A stretch of DNA of 64,000 nt from JASHPR01 sp963749145 (GCA_963749145.1 CAVVLN010000002.1:62001-126000), one strand, 5' to 3'. Positions 25,727 through 34,758 are shown, counted from the stretch's first letter. A program made the numbers and translations. The notes: a model not told the origin generated them from the sequence alone.

Positions 25727-26489
25727 ATGGAGACCAGCGGCCGGACCGGCGCGCCTCACCGCCGGATCGCCGTGCCAGGAACCGCGAACCTGCGTGACGT
25801 CGGCGGCTACCCGGCCGTCGGCGGCGGGACCGTGCGCTGGCGGACGCTGTTCCGCTCAGACGCGCTGAACTGGCTCGGCGGCTCTGGCCGGGCGGCGCTG
25901 GCCGGCCTCGGCCTGCGGACCGTGATCGACCTGCGCACCAACGGGGAGGTCGCCGTCGCGCCCTGTGCGCTGGACGGGCACGTCGCGCGGACCTGCCACG
26001 TCCCGCTGTTCACCGAGGCGGCGATCGGCCGCCTGCCGCCCGAGCTGGCCGCGATCTACGCCTACATGATCGACAGATGCGGCCGGGCGATCGCCAGGGC
26101 GATCGGGCAGCTATGCGGCGACGGGGCGCTGCCCGGGCTGATCCACTGCACCGCGGGCAAGGACCGCACCGGCTTGGTCGTTGCGCTCATCCTGGAGGCC
26201 ATCGGCGTGCCCGACGACGTGATCGCCGCCGACTACACGCTGAGCTCCTCGCACATCAATCCCGACGTGGCTGGTGACATCCAGCGCATCCGCGCGGTCA
26301 GCGGCGTCGGGCGCTGGATCGACCTCGGCGCTCTCGGCTCCCCGCCGGAGGTCATCCACGCGGCCCTGGCCCACGTCCGGGAGCGGTCCGGCAGCGTCCC
26401 GGGTTACCTGCTCGACAACGGCCTGAGCCTGGCGCGACCTCGAGATCCTCCGCACCGCCCTGGTCACCCCGGGCGATCATGCGCCCTGA
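25727..26489 (+). pseudogene. Tyrosine-phosphatase-like protein (Y_phosphatase3) with 3' frameshift
   Basis: From the ATG at 25727 (GGAGGG upstream) the protein reads VPGTANLRDVGGYP, FRSDALNWL and the active-site loop HCTAGKDRTG near residue 140, the Cys-x5-Arg signature. Near 26435 the frame is lost: removing one C there gives LADLEILRTALVTPGDHAP and a stop at 26487-26489, a normal family ending, while the present frame runs on to 26539. The catalytic core is intact, so it may still work with an altered tail. It may act on phosphotyrosine or phosphoinositides. Confidence 0.7.
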
Positions 26490-26962
26490 CCGGCCTCAGC
26501 CGTGATGACGGGCTCGTGGCGGACCGGGAAGTTCACTGAGTTGGCGATGAAGCACTTCGCGTGGGCCTCCCGGTGCAGGCGCGCGGCAGTCTCGATCATC
26601 CTCGCATCGGAGACCGTGACCCGCGGCCGCAGCACGACCTCGGTGAAGTGGCCGCCGCCGTCGTCGGTCTCGGCCATCGTGCCCATCGCGTCATCGGCGT
26701 AGGCGGTGACCGTGACCCCGTCGCTGGCGCACAGGTGCAGGTACCAGAGCATGTGGCACTGGGCCAGGGCGGCGGTGAGCTCGAGTTCGGGGTTCCAGCG
26801 GCCCGGGTCGCCGCGGAACGCCGGGTCGGAGCTCCCCGGGATCGGCGGCGGGCCGTCCGCGGTGACGTCGTGGTCACGGTCGTAGGCGCGGTACCCGCTG
26901 GTGCCGGTGCCGCGATTACCCGTCCAGGTCACCGATATGGCGTAGCTGTGCGTGCGGGGCAC
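26477..26962 (-). CDS. OsmC-family protein
   Basis: 161 residues. Two reactive cysteines of OsmC/Ohr-type peroxide reductases are present, in ALAQCHMLWYLHLCA and in HREAHAKCFIANSVN. Such proteins reduce organic hydroperoxides using lipoylated or thiol partners. GTG at 26962 with GGAAGG upstream is the likely start. The gene converges on the phosphatase-like gene and overlaps its repaired 3' end by about 13 bp. No operon partner. Confidence 0.87.
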   Translation of the reverse strand: MPRTHSYAISVTWTGNRGTGTSGYRAYDRDHDVTADGPPPIPGSSDPAFRGDPGRWNPELELTAALAQCHMLWYLHLCASDGVTVTAYADDAMGTMAETDDGGGHFTEVVLRPRVTVSDARMIETAARLHREAHAKCFIANSVNFPVRHEPVITAEAGQGA

Positions 26963-27105
26963 AGGGCATCACCTTCCGTTGCGACAACGTCGGCGGTGTA
27001 GCTATTTAGCCATATAGCAAAGATTGGCGTCGGCCCGCTCGCTGGAGGGCCGGGGCCGGGCCCAAGTCGGCGGCGCGTGAACCCGGCCGGGGCGGATGGC
27101 CGGCG

Positions 27106-27111
27106 TAGGCT
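27106..27111 (+). promoter_or_regulatory. -10 element (TAGGCT), leaderless start
   Basis: TAGGCT ends 7 nt before the GTG at 27119. This spacing decides the start of the methyltransferase gene, since no ribosome-binding site is seen. Confidence 0.5.
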
Positions 27112-27118
27112 GTGGCCC

Positions 27119-27805
27119 GTGACGCCGGATGAGCGATGGCTCGCCGCCGTATGGCCGCTGGTCCGGGCGCAGCTGCCGGCGCCGCCCGCCCGGGTGATCG
27201 AGATCGGCTGCGGGCCGCTCGGCGGCTTCGTCCCGATGCTGCAGGCGAGCGGCTACGGCGCTGCCGGCGTCGACCCCGAGGCCCCCGAGCGGCCGGGCTA
27301 CCACCGGGTCGCGTTCGAGCAGTACCACCCGGCGGAACCCGCCGACGCGATCGTGGCGTGCACGTCCCTGCACCACGTCGGAGATCTCGGCTACGTGCTC
27401 GACCTGGCCTACGGCGCCCTCGCGCCCGGCGGCATGATGGCCGTCGTGGAATGGGCCAGGGAGCGGTTCGACGAGGCGACCGCCCGCTGGTGCTTCGGCC
27501 GGCTCGCGCCGGACGGCAACGCGGGGGAGGAGCGTTCCTGGCTGGCCGAGCGGCGTGAGCAGTGGCGCGCCTCGGGCCAGGACTGGGACGCGTACTGCCG
27601 GTCGTGGGCGGAAGCGGAGGGCCTGCACTCCGGCCAGGACATCCTGCGCGAGCTGCAGGCCCGGTTCGCCTCCGAGAACCTCGGCTACGGGCCCTACTTC
27701 TTCGCCGACCTCGCCGAGACCAGCGAGGCCGACGAGCGGGCGGCGATCGACGCCGGGCAGATCCAGGCCAACCGGATCATGTATCACGGCCGGCGCCGGG
27801 CCTGA
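27119..27805 (+). CDS. Class I SAM-dependent methyltransferase
   Basis: 228 residues. The SAM-binding core is visible: VIEIGCGPLGGFVPML (motif I), GVDPEAPE (motif II acidic) and IVACTSLHHVGDLGYVLD (motif IV region), followed by LAPGGMMAVVEW. The substrate is unknown. The GTG at 27119 was chosen over the upstream in-frame GTG at 27077 because a -10 box lies 7 nt before it. It is divergent from the OsmC gene. Confidence 0.8.
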   Translation: MTPDERWLAAVWPLVRAQLPAPPARVIEIGCGPLGGFVPMLQASGYGAAGVDPEAPERPGYHRVAFEQYHPAEPADAIVACTSLHHVGDLGYVLDLAYGALAPGGMMAVVEWARERFDEATARWCFGRLAPDGNAGEERSWLAERREQWRASGQDWDAYCRSWAEAEGLHSGQDILRELQARFASENLGYGPYFFADLAETSEADERAAIDAGQIQANRIMYHGRRRA

Positions 27806-27814
27806 CCCGGGCCC

Positions 27815-28150
27815 TCAGCGTCTTCGGGTGCCGAGCGTCTGGCCGATGGACGCGGCGATGACCGCCGCGATGCCCGCGACCTGGATGCCGCGGATGCGCT
27901 GGCCAAGAACGAGCAGGCCTCCGGCGGCCGCGACGGCGGGCTCGAGGCTGGTCAGGACCGCGAACGTGGCCGGAGTGAGGCGCAGTCTCCGCGGCCAGGG
28001 CCCGCCGGCCGCGCACGGTGTCGCCCAGCACGACCGCGAGGGTCAGCACCACGATCGACAGCAGGAAGTTGCTAGCCAGCGGCGGGAACCGCCGGCGTGC
28101 TGCGGCCCGATCGCCGCCGGGCAGTCCATCGGCCATCATGAACGCAACGC
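27815..28150 (-). pseudogene. EamA/DMT transporter remnant
   Basis: On the minus strand, 27985 to 27815 reads LRLTPATFAVLTSLEPAVAA, then GGLLVLGQRIRGIQVAGIAA and a stop, the C-terminal end of an EamA-type (RhtA-like) drug/metabolite transporter. Upstream, in another frame, a hydrophobic NFLLSIVVLTLAVVLGDTV segment continues to an ATG near 28147. The other membrane segments are missing, so this is a deleted, frameshifted remnant. Confidence 0.6.
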
Positions 28151-28230
28151 CAGCCCGCTGACCTGGCCAGGTAACGCCGCTGTGGCGGCCGACCACTCAC
28201 AGGCGTGACAGCGATCGAGGAGTGCCGCTG

Positions 28231-28803
28231 ATGGGAACCGCGGACGAGGCGCCGATCCGGTCGATCGGGACCGATGCCGCCGCGTTCACCGAGTTCTACC
28301 GCGCGCACGTAGGCGAGGTCACCCGGTTCGTGGCCCGCCGGGTCGCGGACCCGCAGCTGGCCGCCGACCTGACCGCGGAGGTGTTCCTCGCGGTGATCGA
28401 GGCGGCGGAACACTACCGGGGCTCCGTCGGCGGCCCGCGGACCTGGCTGTACGGGATCGCGCGCCGTGTGGTCGCCGCCGAGTTCCGCCGGAATGCGCGG
28501 GAGCGCCGCGCCGAAAGCCAGCTCGCCGGCCGGCGGCTGCTCGACGCCGACGACGTGGACCGCCTGGTCGCGAAGATCGACGCCTCCCGGCAGGTCCGGG
28601 AGCTGCACCAGGAACTCCGGGCCCTCCCCGAGGGGGAACGGGCCGTCCTCGAGCTGGTCGCGGTGGACGGGCTGACCGTCACCGAGGCCGCCGCGGCGCT
28701 GGGCATCCGCCCGGTGACCGCCCGGGTGCGGCTGCACCGGGCCCGCCGGGCCCTGCGGCCGGAGTCGTTTCGGCTCGTGATCGAGACAGAGGTCGTGTCA
28801 TGA
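28231..28803 (+). CDS. ECF-type RNA polymerase sigma factor
   Basis: 190 residues. Region 2 (FYRAHVGEVTRFVARRV ... TWLYGIARRVVAAEFRR) and region 4 (GLTVTEAAAALGIRPVTARV) are both present, as in sigma-70 family group 4 factors. Start: ATG at 28231 after GAGGAG. The stop overlaps the next start (ATGA, 28800-28803). The gene heads a tightly coupled operon with an ABC-type exporter. No zinc-finger anti-sigma factor is seen; the membrane protein that follows may take that role. Confidence 0.88.
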   Translation: MGTADEAPIRSIGTDAAAFTEFYRAHVGEVTRFVARRVADPQLAADLTAEVFLAVIEAAEHYRGSVGGPRTWLYGIARRVVAAEFRRNARERRAESQLAGRRLLDADDVDRLVAKIDASRQVRELHQELRALPEGERAVLELVAVDGLTVTEAAAALGIRPVTARVRLHRARRALRPESFRLVIETEVVS

Positions 28804-29547
28804 ACGTCGGGGAGGTTAGGCCACCGCTCGGCGGCTTCGAGACCCGCCTGGAGGCCGAGCTGGTCAAGGTGGTCACGGCCCGCGCCGCCGCCCGGCCCGA
28901 GCCGGCGCCCGCGGTGTGGCGGCGCCAGCCGGGCCTGGTCGAGCGAGTGGCCGGGCGGCTGCTGCGGTCCCCCGGGCTGGCCCGGGCCCTGGTCACCACG
29001 CCGTCGCTGCTGCTGCCCTGGCTGATCGCCAGCGCCGTGGTGCTCGGCGCGGGGGCCGCCGCGACGCTCGAGCACGGGCCGGCCGTGGGTGGCGCTGCTG
29101 GCGCCGGCGGTGGCGGCGGCGGGCATCGCCTACGCCTACGGGCCGGGCATCGACCCGGCCTGGGAGCTGTCGCGCAGCATGGCGGTGGGCGACCGGCTGG
29201 TACTGCTGGTCCGCGCCCTGGCCGTGTTCGCGCTCGACGCCGGGCTCGGCGTGGCCGCGTCGGCGGCGTCGGGCACCGCGGTGGGGATCACGTTCAGCTG
29301 GCTGGTCCCGATGACCGCGGTCTGCGCGCTGGCCCTGGCCGTGGCCACCGTGTCGCGCTCGGCCAACGCTGGCGTAGCGGCCGGGCTGGGCGGCTGGGCG
29401 CTGCTGATCGTGTCCGAGCAGGCCGCGACCGGGCGGTACACCGATGCCGTCACCGGTTCCGGCCTGATCCTCCCGTACCTGGCGTTCGCCGCCGCCTGCG
29501 TGGCGGTCGCCCTGTACGCGACGAAGACCGCGAGGGGTTCATCATGA
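28800..29547 (+). CDS. Integral membrane protein of the sigma-ABC operon, apparent frameshift
   Basis: The first ~95 codons (ATG 28800) encode a soluble N-terminus and a first membrane segment (LLLPWLIASAVVLGAGAA). Near 29080 the reading passes to another frame, which continues VALLAPAVAAAGIAYAYGPG and several more membrane segments to a stop at 29545-29547. One extra base in GGGCCGGCC at about 29077-29085 explains it. The intact protein would be ~249 residues with about six membrane segments. Both ends overlap neighbours by ATGA. It could be an ABC-2-type permease or a membrane regulator of the sigma factor; no family was recognised. Confidence 0.65.
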
Positions 29548-30308
29548 ACGTTGAGGTGGCCGGGGTGACCCGGCGGTTCGGCCGGACCCTGGCGGTATCC
29601 GGGGTGGACCTGCAAGCCGGCCCGGGTGTGCTCGGGCTGCTGGGGCCGAACGGGGCGGGAAAGACCTCGCTGCTGCGGATGCTGGCCACCGTCATCCCGC
29701 CCAGCTCCGGCAGCCTGCGTCTGCTGGGCCGCGATCCGGGCGGGTACGGCGGCCGCCGGCAGATCCGGCGACGGCTTGGCTACCTGCCGCAGAACCTGGG
29801 CTACTACCCCGGGTTCACGGTGGCGGAGTTCGTGGAGTACTTCGCGCTGCTGAAGGAGATGCCGCCGGGCCGGGTCCCGGGCGTGGTCGCCGCCGCCGTC
29901 GAGCGGGTCGACCTGGGCGATAAGGCCCGCGCCAAGCTGCGGACGCTGTCCGGCGGGATGCTGCGCCGGGTCGGGATCGCCCAGGCCATCGTCAACGAGC
30001 CGGATCTGCTGCTGCTGGACGAGCCCACCGCCGGGCTCGACCCCGAGCAGCGGGTTGCGTTCCGCGCCCTGCTGCGCGATCTGGGCCAGCGCGCCACCGT
30101 GATCGTGTCCACCCACCTGGTTGAGGACGTCGGCGCCGCGTGCTCCCAGGTCGCCCTGATGGACGTCGGCCGGATCGTGTTTCACGGCACCCCCGATGAG
30201 CTGACCGCCCGGGCCGAGGGCACCGACGCGGCCGGCGACGCCCCCCTGGAACGCGGCTACAGCGCGGTGCTGGCCGCCGCCCGCTCGGTGGCCGGAGCCC
30301 GGTCATGA
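29544..30308 (+). CDS. ABC transporter ATP-binding protein
   Basis: 254 residues. Walker A GPNGAGKTS, Q-loop YLPQNLGYYPG, signature TLSGGMLRRVGIAQA, Walker B LLLLDEPTAGLDPE and switch His STHLVED are complete. This is the drug/lantibiotic/ABC-2 export type (A-subfamily-like). Starts and ends overlap neighbouring genes by four bases, so it is translated together with the membrane proteins. Substrate unknown. Confidence 0.9.
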   Translation: MNVEVAGVTRRFGRTLAVSGVDLQAGPGVLGLLGPNGAGKTSLLRMLATVIPPSSGSLRLLGRDPGGYGGRRQIRRRLGYLPQNLGYYPGFTVAEFVEYFALLKEMPPGRVPGVVAAAVERVDLGDKARAKLRTLSGGMLRRVGIAQAIVNEPDLLLLDEPTAGLDPEQRVAFRALLRDLGQRATVIVSTHLVEDVGAACSQVALMDVGRIVFHGTPDELTARAEGTDAAGDAPLERGYSAVLAAARSVAGARS

Positions 30309-31989
30309 CCGCCGCCACCGCCCCGGCCCGCCCCGCCCCGCCGCGGGCTCGGCGCCTCCCTCCGGCCGCCGGACCGGCCCGGCTGCTCAGCATCGAGTTG
30401 CGCCGCAGCCCGATGCTGTGGCTGCTGCCGGTGCTCGCCGTGCTGTTCTACATCAGCACCTACCGCCCGGCCATGGACAACCCGCCGTTCTGGAACATCC
30501 GCAGCGGAATGATCCAGTCGCACACCATGCTCGTGTTCGCGCCGCTGCTCGCGGGCGCGGGCGCCTGGGTGGGGTCACGCGACGGGCGCCGCGGCCTGGC
30601 CGACCTGGTCGGCGTGACCGCGGTGCCGCGCTGGGCGGGCCAGCTCGCCACCTGGGCCGCCGCCGCGATCTGGGCCGAAGCGCTGTACCTGGCCGGAGTC
30701 GCGGTGGTGTACGGGATCACTGCGCACCAGGGCGCCTGGGGCGGCCCGCTGTGGTGGCCGGTGGCGGTCGGCGCCGCGACCGTGGCCGCGTCCTGTGCGC
30801 TCGGGTTCGCCGCCGGGGCGCGACTGCCCGGCCGGTTCACCGCCGGGCTGGCCGCGCTGGTGGTGTTCCTGGCGCTGGCCGGCGGGGCGTTCGCGATCCA
30901 GGACAACGCGACCTACGCGGAGATCTGGCCGCTGAACGTGCAGGGCCCGTTCCCCCCCGACTCCTACGGGATCTTCTACCCCTACCTGCCCGACCTGGCC
31001 ATCGCCCAGGTGCTGTTCCTGGCCGGGCTGGCGGCCGCGGCCCTGGGCGCGCTCGGCCTGCCCGGCCCGGCCGGCGGGCGCTGGCTGCGCGGTGCCGCCG
31101 CGGCGGTCACCGTGGCCGGGCTGGCGGCGGCCGGAACCGCGGTCGGGCTGGCCGGCACCGCCCGGGTGGAGCCGCACGGCATGGTGATCCCCGCGCTGCA
31201 CGACGCGGCCAGCGACCGGCCCACCCCGTATACCCCGGTGTGCGGCCGCGGCCCGGTCCCGGTCTGCCTGCAGCCCGCCTACCGCGCCTACCTGCCGGAA
31301 GTGACCGCCGCGCTCGGCCCGCTGCTGCGCCAGCTGGCCGGCCTGCCCGGGGCGCCGGAGCGGGTCACCCAGGTGGTGGTCACCACCGTGACCTCGGCGC
31401 GGGAAAACGGCATCGGCTTCGGCGGGCCGGTCATCGGCGGCCGCCCGCCCGTGCTCTACCTGCCGCTGTCCGGGCTGACTCTGCCGGGCGAGGAGAACGC
31501 GCCCGCCGCCTCGTTCACGTCGAACCTGCGCGGGCAGTACGGGACGGCGATCGTGAACGACCTCGTCGGCCTGCCGTCCGGCTCGCCCACCGGCACGGGC
31601 GTGATCGGGATCAACGTCGTGCTCGGACCGCGGCACGCGGCGCAGTTCGCCATCGCCAACGCGCTGGACCGGGCACTGAAGCTGACCGGGCCTTGGTCGG
31701 TGCCACCCGGCGCCCGCCCGCCCAGCAATTCTGTGCCCGCCCGGACCGGCGGACACGGCGCGGCCGCCGGCGGGAGCGGCGCGCTGACCGGGAGCGGTGC
31801 CGGGGCCGGGAGCGGCGCGGGGGCCGGGAGTGGCGCGGGGCCGGGAGCGGCGCGGCCCCATCTGCCGCCCCGCAGCAGGCCGCGGTCGACCGGTTCGCCG
31901 CGCTGTCTGCCGCCGCGAGGCACGCCTGGCTGCTGACCCACCTGGCCGCGCTGCGGGCCGGCCGGATCACGCTCAGCGAGATCCCGTGA
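30305..31989 (+). CDS. ABC-2-type permease with large extracytoplasmic part, apparent frameshift
   Basis: ATG at 30305. The N-terminal ~270 residues have about six membrane segments, and a large soluble region follows (PAYRAYLPEVTAALGPLLRQ). Near 31790-31850, in a Gly-Ala-Ser repeat (GAGSGAGAGS), the frame is lost: the present frame stops at 31936, while the other gives AAVDRFAALSAAARHAWLL and a stop at 31987-31989, which looks like the true end. The gene overlaps the ATPase before it (ATGA) and the next gene (GTGA). The substrate may be a peptide or lipid; this is not known. Confidence 0.7.
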
Positions 31990-32663
31990 CCGCGGCCGGG
32001 ATCGGCCGGCCCGCGCCAGAGCTGGCGCCGGACCGGGGGACCCGGCCGCCCAGTCCGGGGCGGGCCCGGGCCGGGCTGCGGCTGGCCCGGCTGTACCTGG
32101 CCAGCCGGCGGGTCCTGGCCTGCCTGCTGGTGCTGGCGGCCTGCGCGGTCGCGCTGCGCACCGCGCTGCACTGGCTGCCCCGCACCGGGACGTTCTCCCG
32201 GCAGATCCCGCTGATCATCGAGGCCGGGGCCGCCGCGGCGATCGGCGTCACCGTCCGCAGCCCGTTCGGCGAGCCGGAGCGCGCCACCGGTGTCCGGCTG
32301 CCGGTACTGCGCCTGGGCGTCAGCCTGGCCCTGGCCGGGGCCGCCTTCGGCGCGCTGGCCGCGGGCTCCGCGTCGGCGCACCTGGCCGACGGCATCCCCG
32401 GCCTGCTCCGCGACCTGGGCGGCCTCACCGGCATCGCGCTGCTGGCCGCCGTCGCGGTGGGCGGCGCGTTGTCCTGGATCGGCCCGATCGGCTACCTGGC
32501 GGTCACCCTGCCCGCCCTGGCCGGGCACTGGACCTCGCCCTGGGCCTGGCCGGCCCGGCCGCCGCACGACCGGGGCGCGGCGATCTGCGCCGCCCTGGTC
32601 TTCGCCGCCGGGCTCGCCGCCGTCACGCTGCGCGGCGCCCGCGACGCCCCCGCCCGCGATTAG
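31986..32663 (+). CDS. Membrane protein, last gene of the sigma-ABC operon
   Basis: 225 residues from GTG 31986, whose GTGA overlaps the stop of the permease gene. Five to six hydrophobic segments span the protein; the cytoplasmic N-terminus is Pro/Arg-rich. No family was recognised. Position and size suggest an accessory subunit of the ABC exporter. Confidence 0.75.
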   Translation: MTAAGIGRPAPELAPDRGTRPPSPGRARAGLRLARLYLASRRVLACLLVLAACAVALRTALHWLPRTGTFSRQIPLIIEAGAAAAIGVTVRSPFGEPERATGVRLPVLRLGVSLALAGAAFGALAAGSASAHLADGIPGLLRDLGGLTGIALLAAVAVGGALSWIGPIGYLAVTLPALAGHWTSPWAWPARPPHDRGAAICAALVFAAGLAAVTLRGARDAPARD

Positions 32664-33026
32664 CCGCCACAGCGGCCGGCTGCGTCCGGAAAAGGGAAAA
32701 GGTTGTTACCACCAGCATCCCGAAGCGAATAGCAAGTGCGGATGATCAGGGGCCGGGAGCGCGGCGTCGTATCTTTTCACGTCCTGCAGTCAATTGATCA
32801 CCCAATTTAGACCGGTTTGTGCGCACCGAACACGTGAAAAGACGTTTTGGGTGGCCATGCCAGCGGGGGATCGCGGAGAGGTCGCGGAGAGATCAGGGCG
32901 ATCAGGGGAGCACGCGGCCCGGCTCGGCCCCGGGGCGCGCCGGACCGCGCACCCGTGGTGGCGCGGCGGACCCGGAAAGAACCTAAGTCCGCCGCGCCGC
33001 TCTCATAGGTCAGTCCTCGAACTGGC
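32664..33026. other. Intergenic region with a long-range inverted repeat
   Basis: An AT-richer segment holds perfect 11-bp arms TCTTTTCACGT (32772-32782) and ACGTGAAAAGA (32832-32842) separated by 49 bp. The rest of the stretch is occupied by a terminator hairpin (32960-32998). No convincing gene was found. Confidence 0.6.
32960..32998 (-). terminator. Hairpin downstream of the short helical protein gene
   Basis: Perfect 12-bp arms GGCGCGGCGGAC and GTCCGCCGCGCC around a 15-nt loop, 28 bp beyond the stop of the 33027 gene. There is no clear U-tract, as is common in high-GC actinomycetes. Confidence 0.7.
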
Positions 33027-33272
33027 CTACTTGGTCGGGGTGAGGCGCGCCGTGACGTGCAGCATGTCCTCGGCGAACTTCCGCTGGCTGACGATCAGCT
33101 TCTCAGCGAAGTCGTAGGCCAGCGGGGGCGTCACGGACGGGATGACCGCCACGACCGGCTGGAAAGCGTCGGTCATGACCTTCATCGCCTCGACCGTCAC
33201 CATGTTGCTCTTGCGGACCGCGCCCAGGATCCTGCCTTCCAGATCCTGTCCAACGGTTGCGGTGTCAGCCAT
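33027..33272 (-). CDS. Short helical protein, possibly phasin-like
   Basis: 81 residues from ATG 33272, with GGAGGAG four bases upstream. The protein looks all-helical: GRILGAVRKSNMVTVEAMKV, then DFAEKLIVSQRKFAEDMLHV. This resembles small phasin or membrane-surface coating proteins of actinomycetes, but that is only a pattern resemblance. It is transcribed alone and ends in a strong hairpin. Confidence 0.6.
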   Translation of the reverse strand: MADTATVGQDLEGRILGAVRKSNMVTVEAMKVMTDAFQPVVAVIPSVTPPLAYDFAEKLIVSQRKFAEDMLHVTARLTPTK

Positions 33273-33585
33273 CTCTCCTCCATATGTCCTCGTCTTTATC
33301 CGTACATGCTCACTATATCTAGCAAACGATTGATATTTCAAGCGGGGGGGGGGTGGGGGAGGGCGGAGGGTGGCTGGACGTGCCGGGCATGGGGAGCGCT
33401 GGGGCTGAGTTCGGCGGCGCTGGTCCAGGAGGACAGTCGGGCTGGGCTGGTCCCGGCGGGTCCGGGCGGCGGACCGGACCGCGCCGCGCCGGGCCGGGTT
33501 GGTCCGGGCGGCGGACCGGGCCGGGTGGGCGGCAGGCCGGGTTGGTCCGGGCGGCGGACCGGGCCGGCGGACCGGTCCGGGCAGC
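33273..33585. repeat. G-rich repetitive region with recurring GGTCCG/CGGACC hairpins
   Basis: After a run of G (33342-33351) the region is purine-rich and repetitive. A palindromic core, GGTCCG-GGCGG-CGGACC or close, recurs at 33459, 33501 and 33544 (spacing 42-43 bp). The last copies end next to the stop of the PrmC-like gene (minus strand) and could terminate it. No gene was recognised here. Confidence 0.7.
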
Positions 33586-34419
33586 CTAGGCGGCAGTACC
33601 GCTCGGGGACGCGGGCCTGGTCCCGATGATCACGGTGGCGCCCAGTTCCTCGCAGCTGGCCACGCGGGCGGCCAGCCCGGCCCCGGCGAACGCGGCGGCC
33701 GCGGCCGGCGCCTGGCGCTCGCTGGTCTCGATCAGCAGGTGGCCGCCCGGGGCCAGCCAGAGCGGGGCCTCCTGCGCCACCCGCCGCAGGAGGTCAAGCC
33801 CGTCCGCGCCGCCGTCGAGCGCCGCCCGCGGCTCGTGGATCCGCGCCTCCGCCGGCAGCAGGCCGATCTCACCAGACGGGATGTAGGGCACGTTGGCGGC
33901 CAGCAGGCCGACCCGGCCCCGCAGCGTCGCGGGCAGCGGCTCGAACAGGTTGCCCTGGTAGACCCGCCCGCCCCATCCGGCCAGGTTGCGGCGGGCACAG
34001 GCCACGGCGACCGGGTCGAGGTCGGCGGCGTGCAACTCGACCGGCCCCAGGGCGGCGGCCACCGCGGCGCCGATCGCCCCGGAGCCGCAGCACAGGTCGA
34101 CCACGACCAGACGCCGGCCGCCCGGGCCGGCCGCCGGGAGGGGCAGTGCGACGGCCTGTCGCACCAGGAACTCGGTGCGGCGCCGGGGAACGAACACCCC
34201 AGGGTCCACGGCGATCCGCAGGCCGCAGAACTCGGCCCAGCCGACGACCACCTCGAGCGGCTGCCCGGCGACTCGCCGGTCCACCATGGCCGCGAGATCG
34301 GCCGGTGTGCGGGCCTCAGCGATGAGCAGCCGCGCCTCGTCCTCGGCGTAGACACAGCCCGCGGCCCGGAGCCTGGCGACGACGGCCAGCCGGGCCGGAC
34401 GTGACAGCGAAACGGCCAT
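33586..34419 (-). CDS. PrmC/HemK-related protein-(glutamine-N5) methyltransferase with NVPY motif
   Basis: 277 residues. The HemK-type N-terminus is followed by VDLCCGSGAIGAAVAAAL (motif I) and LLAANVPYIPSGEIGLLPAE. In PrmC and PrmB the substrate-binding motif is NPPY; here it is NVPY. From memory, N[VAT]PY marks a separate PrmC-related family whose substrate is unknown. So this protein may methylate a glutamine in a target other than release factors. No operon partner on this strand. Confidence 0.82.
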   Translation of the reverse strand: MAVSLSRPARLAVVARLRAAGCVYAEDEARLLIAEARTPADLAAMVDRRVAGQPLEVVVGWAEFCGLRIAVDPGVFVPRRRTEFLVRQAVALPLPAAGPGGRRLVVVDLCCGSGAIGAAVAAALGPVELHAADLDPVAVACARRNLAGWGGRVYQGNLFEPLPATLRGRVGLLAANVPYIPSGEIGLLPAEARIHEPRAALDGGADGLDLLRRVAQEAPLWLAPGGHLLIETSERQAPAAAAAFAGAGLAARVASCEELGATVIIGTRPASPSGTAA

Positions 34420-34607
34420 AGGAGCGCCTTTCAGAGCTAGCGAGCGGGCGCTCCGGTTTAGCCCTCAGCGACGCGCACGGCGCCGGGGTGAGCGCCCAGC
34501 CGGTCGAGCGGTCATGGGTCTCACCTCCTCGCCTAGCTCCGCCGCTGGAGATCGCCACGGTACCAGAGCGGGCCGGAACAGCTGACAGTGTGGCACTGTG
34601 GCTCGTC

Positions 34608-34758
34608 GGCCTGGTGGGCCCCAACGGCGCGGGCAAGACACCTATCAGCCGGCAGCCGCTACTGGGCCTTCCAGCGGACCGAGTCCGCGATGTACCTCGC
34701 CCTCGCGCTCGCCCTGGTCGGGTTCTGCTTCTGGTGGGTCCGCCGCCGTCTGTCCTGA
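34608..34758 (+). pseudogene. ABC transporter remnant: P-loop joined to a permease tail
   Basis: One frame reads GLVGPNGAGKT (34608-34640), the Walker A region of an ABC ATPase. Directly after it, in another frame, comes SRYWAFQRTESAMYLALALA and then GFCFWWVRRRLS with a stop at 34756-34758, the typical last membrane segment of an ABC-2-type permease. All sequence between the P-loop and the permease end is missing, so an ABC operon was lost here by deletion. Confidence 0.6.

Noticed and set aside
30305..31936. Stop at 31936 as the true end of the ABC permease
   Set aside because: The other frame gives an ordered C-terminus and a stop overlapping the next start by GTGA, matching the coupling of the other genes in the operon.
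33342..33360. Long G run as a regulatory feature
   Set aside because: A homopolymer with a T break at the start of a purine-rich repeat; no further support, and its length may be a sequencing artefact.
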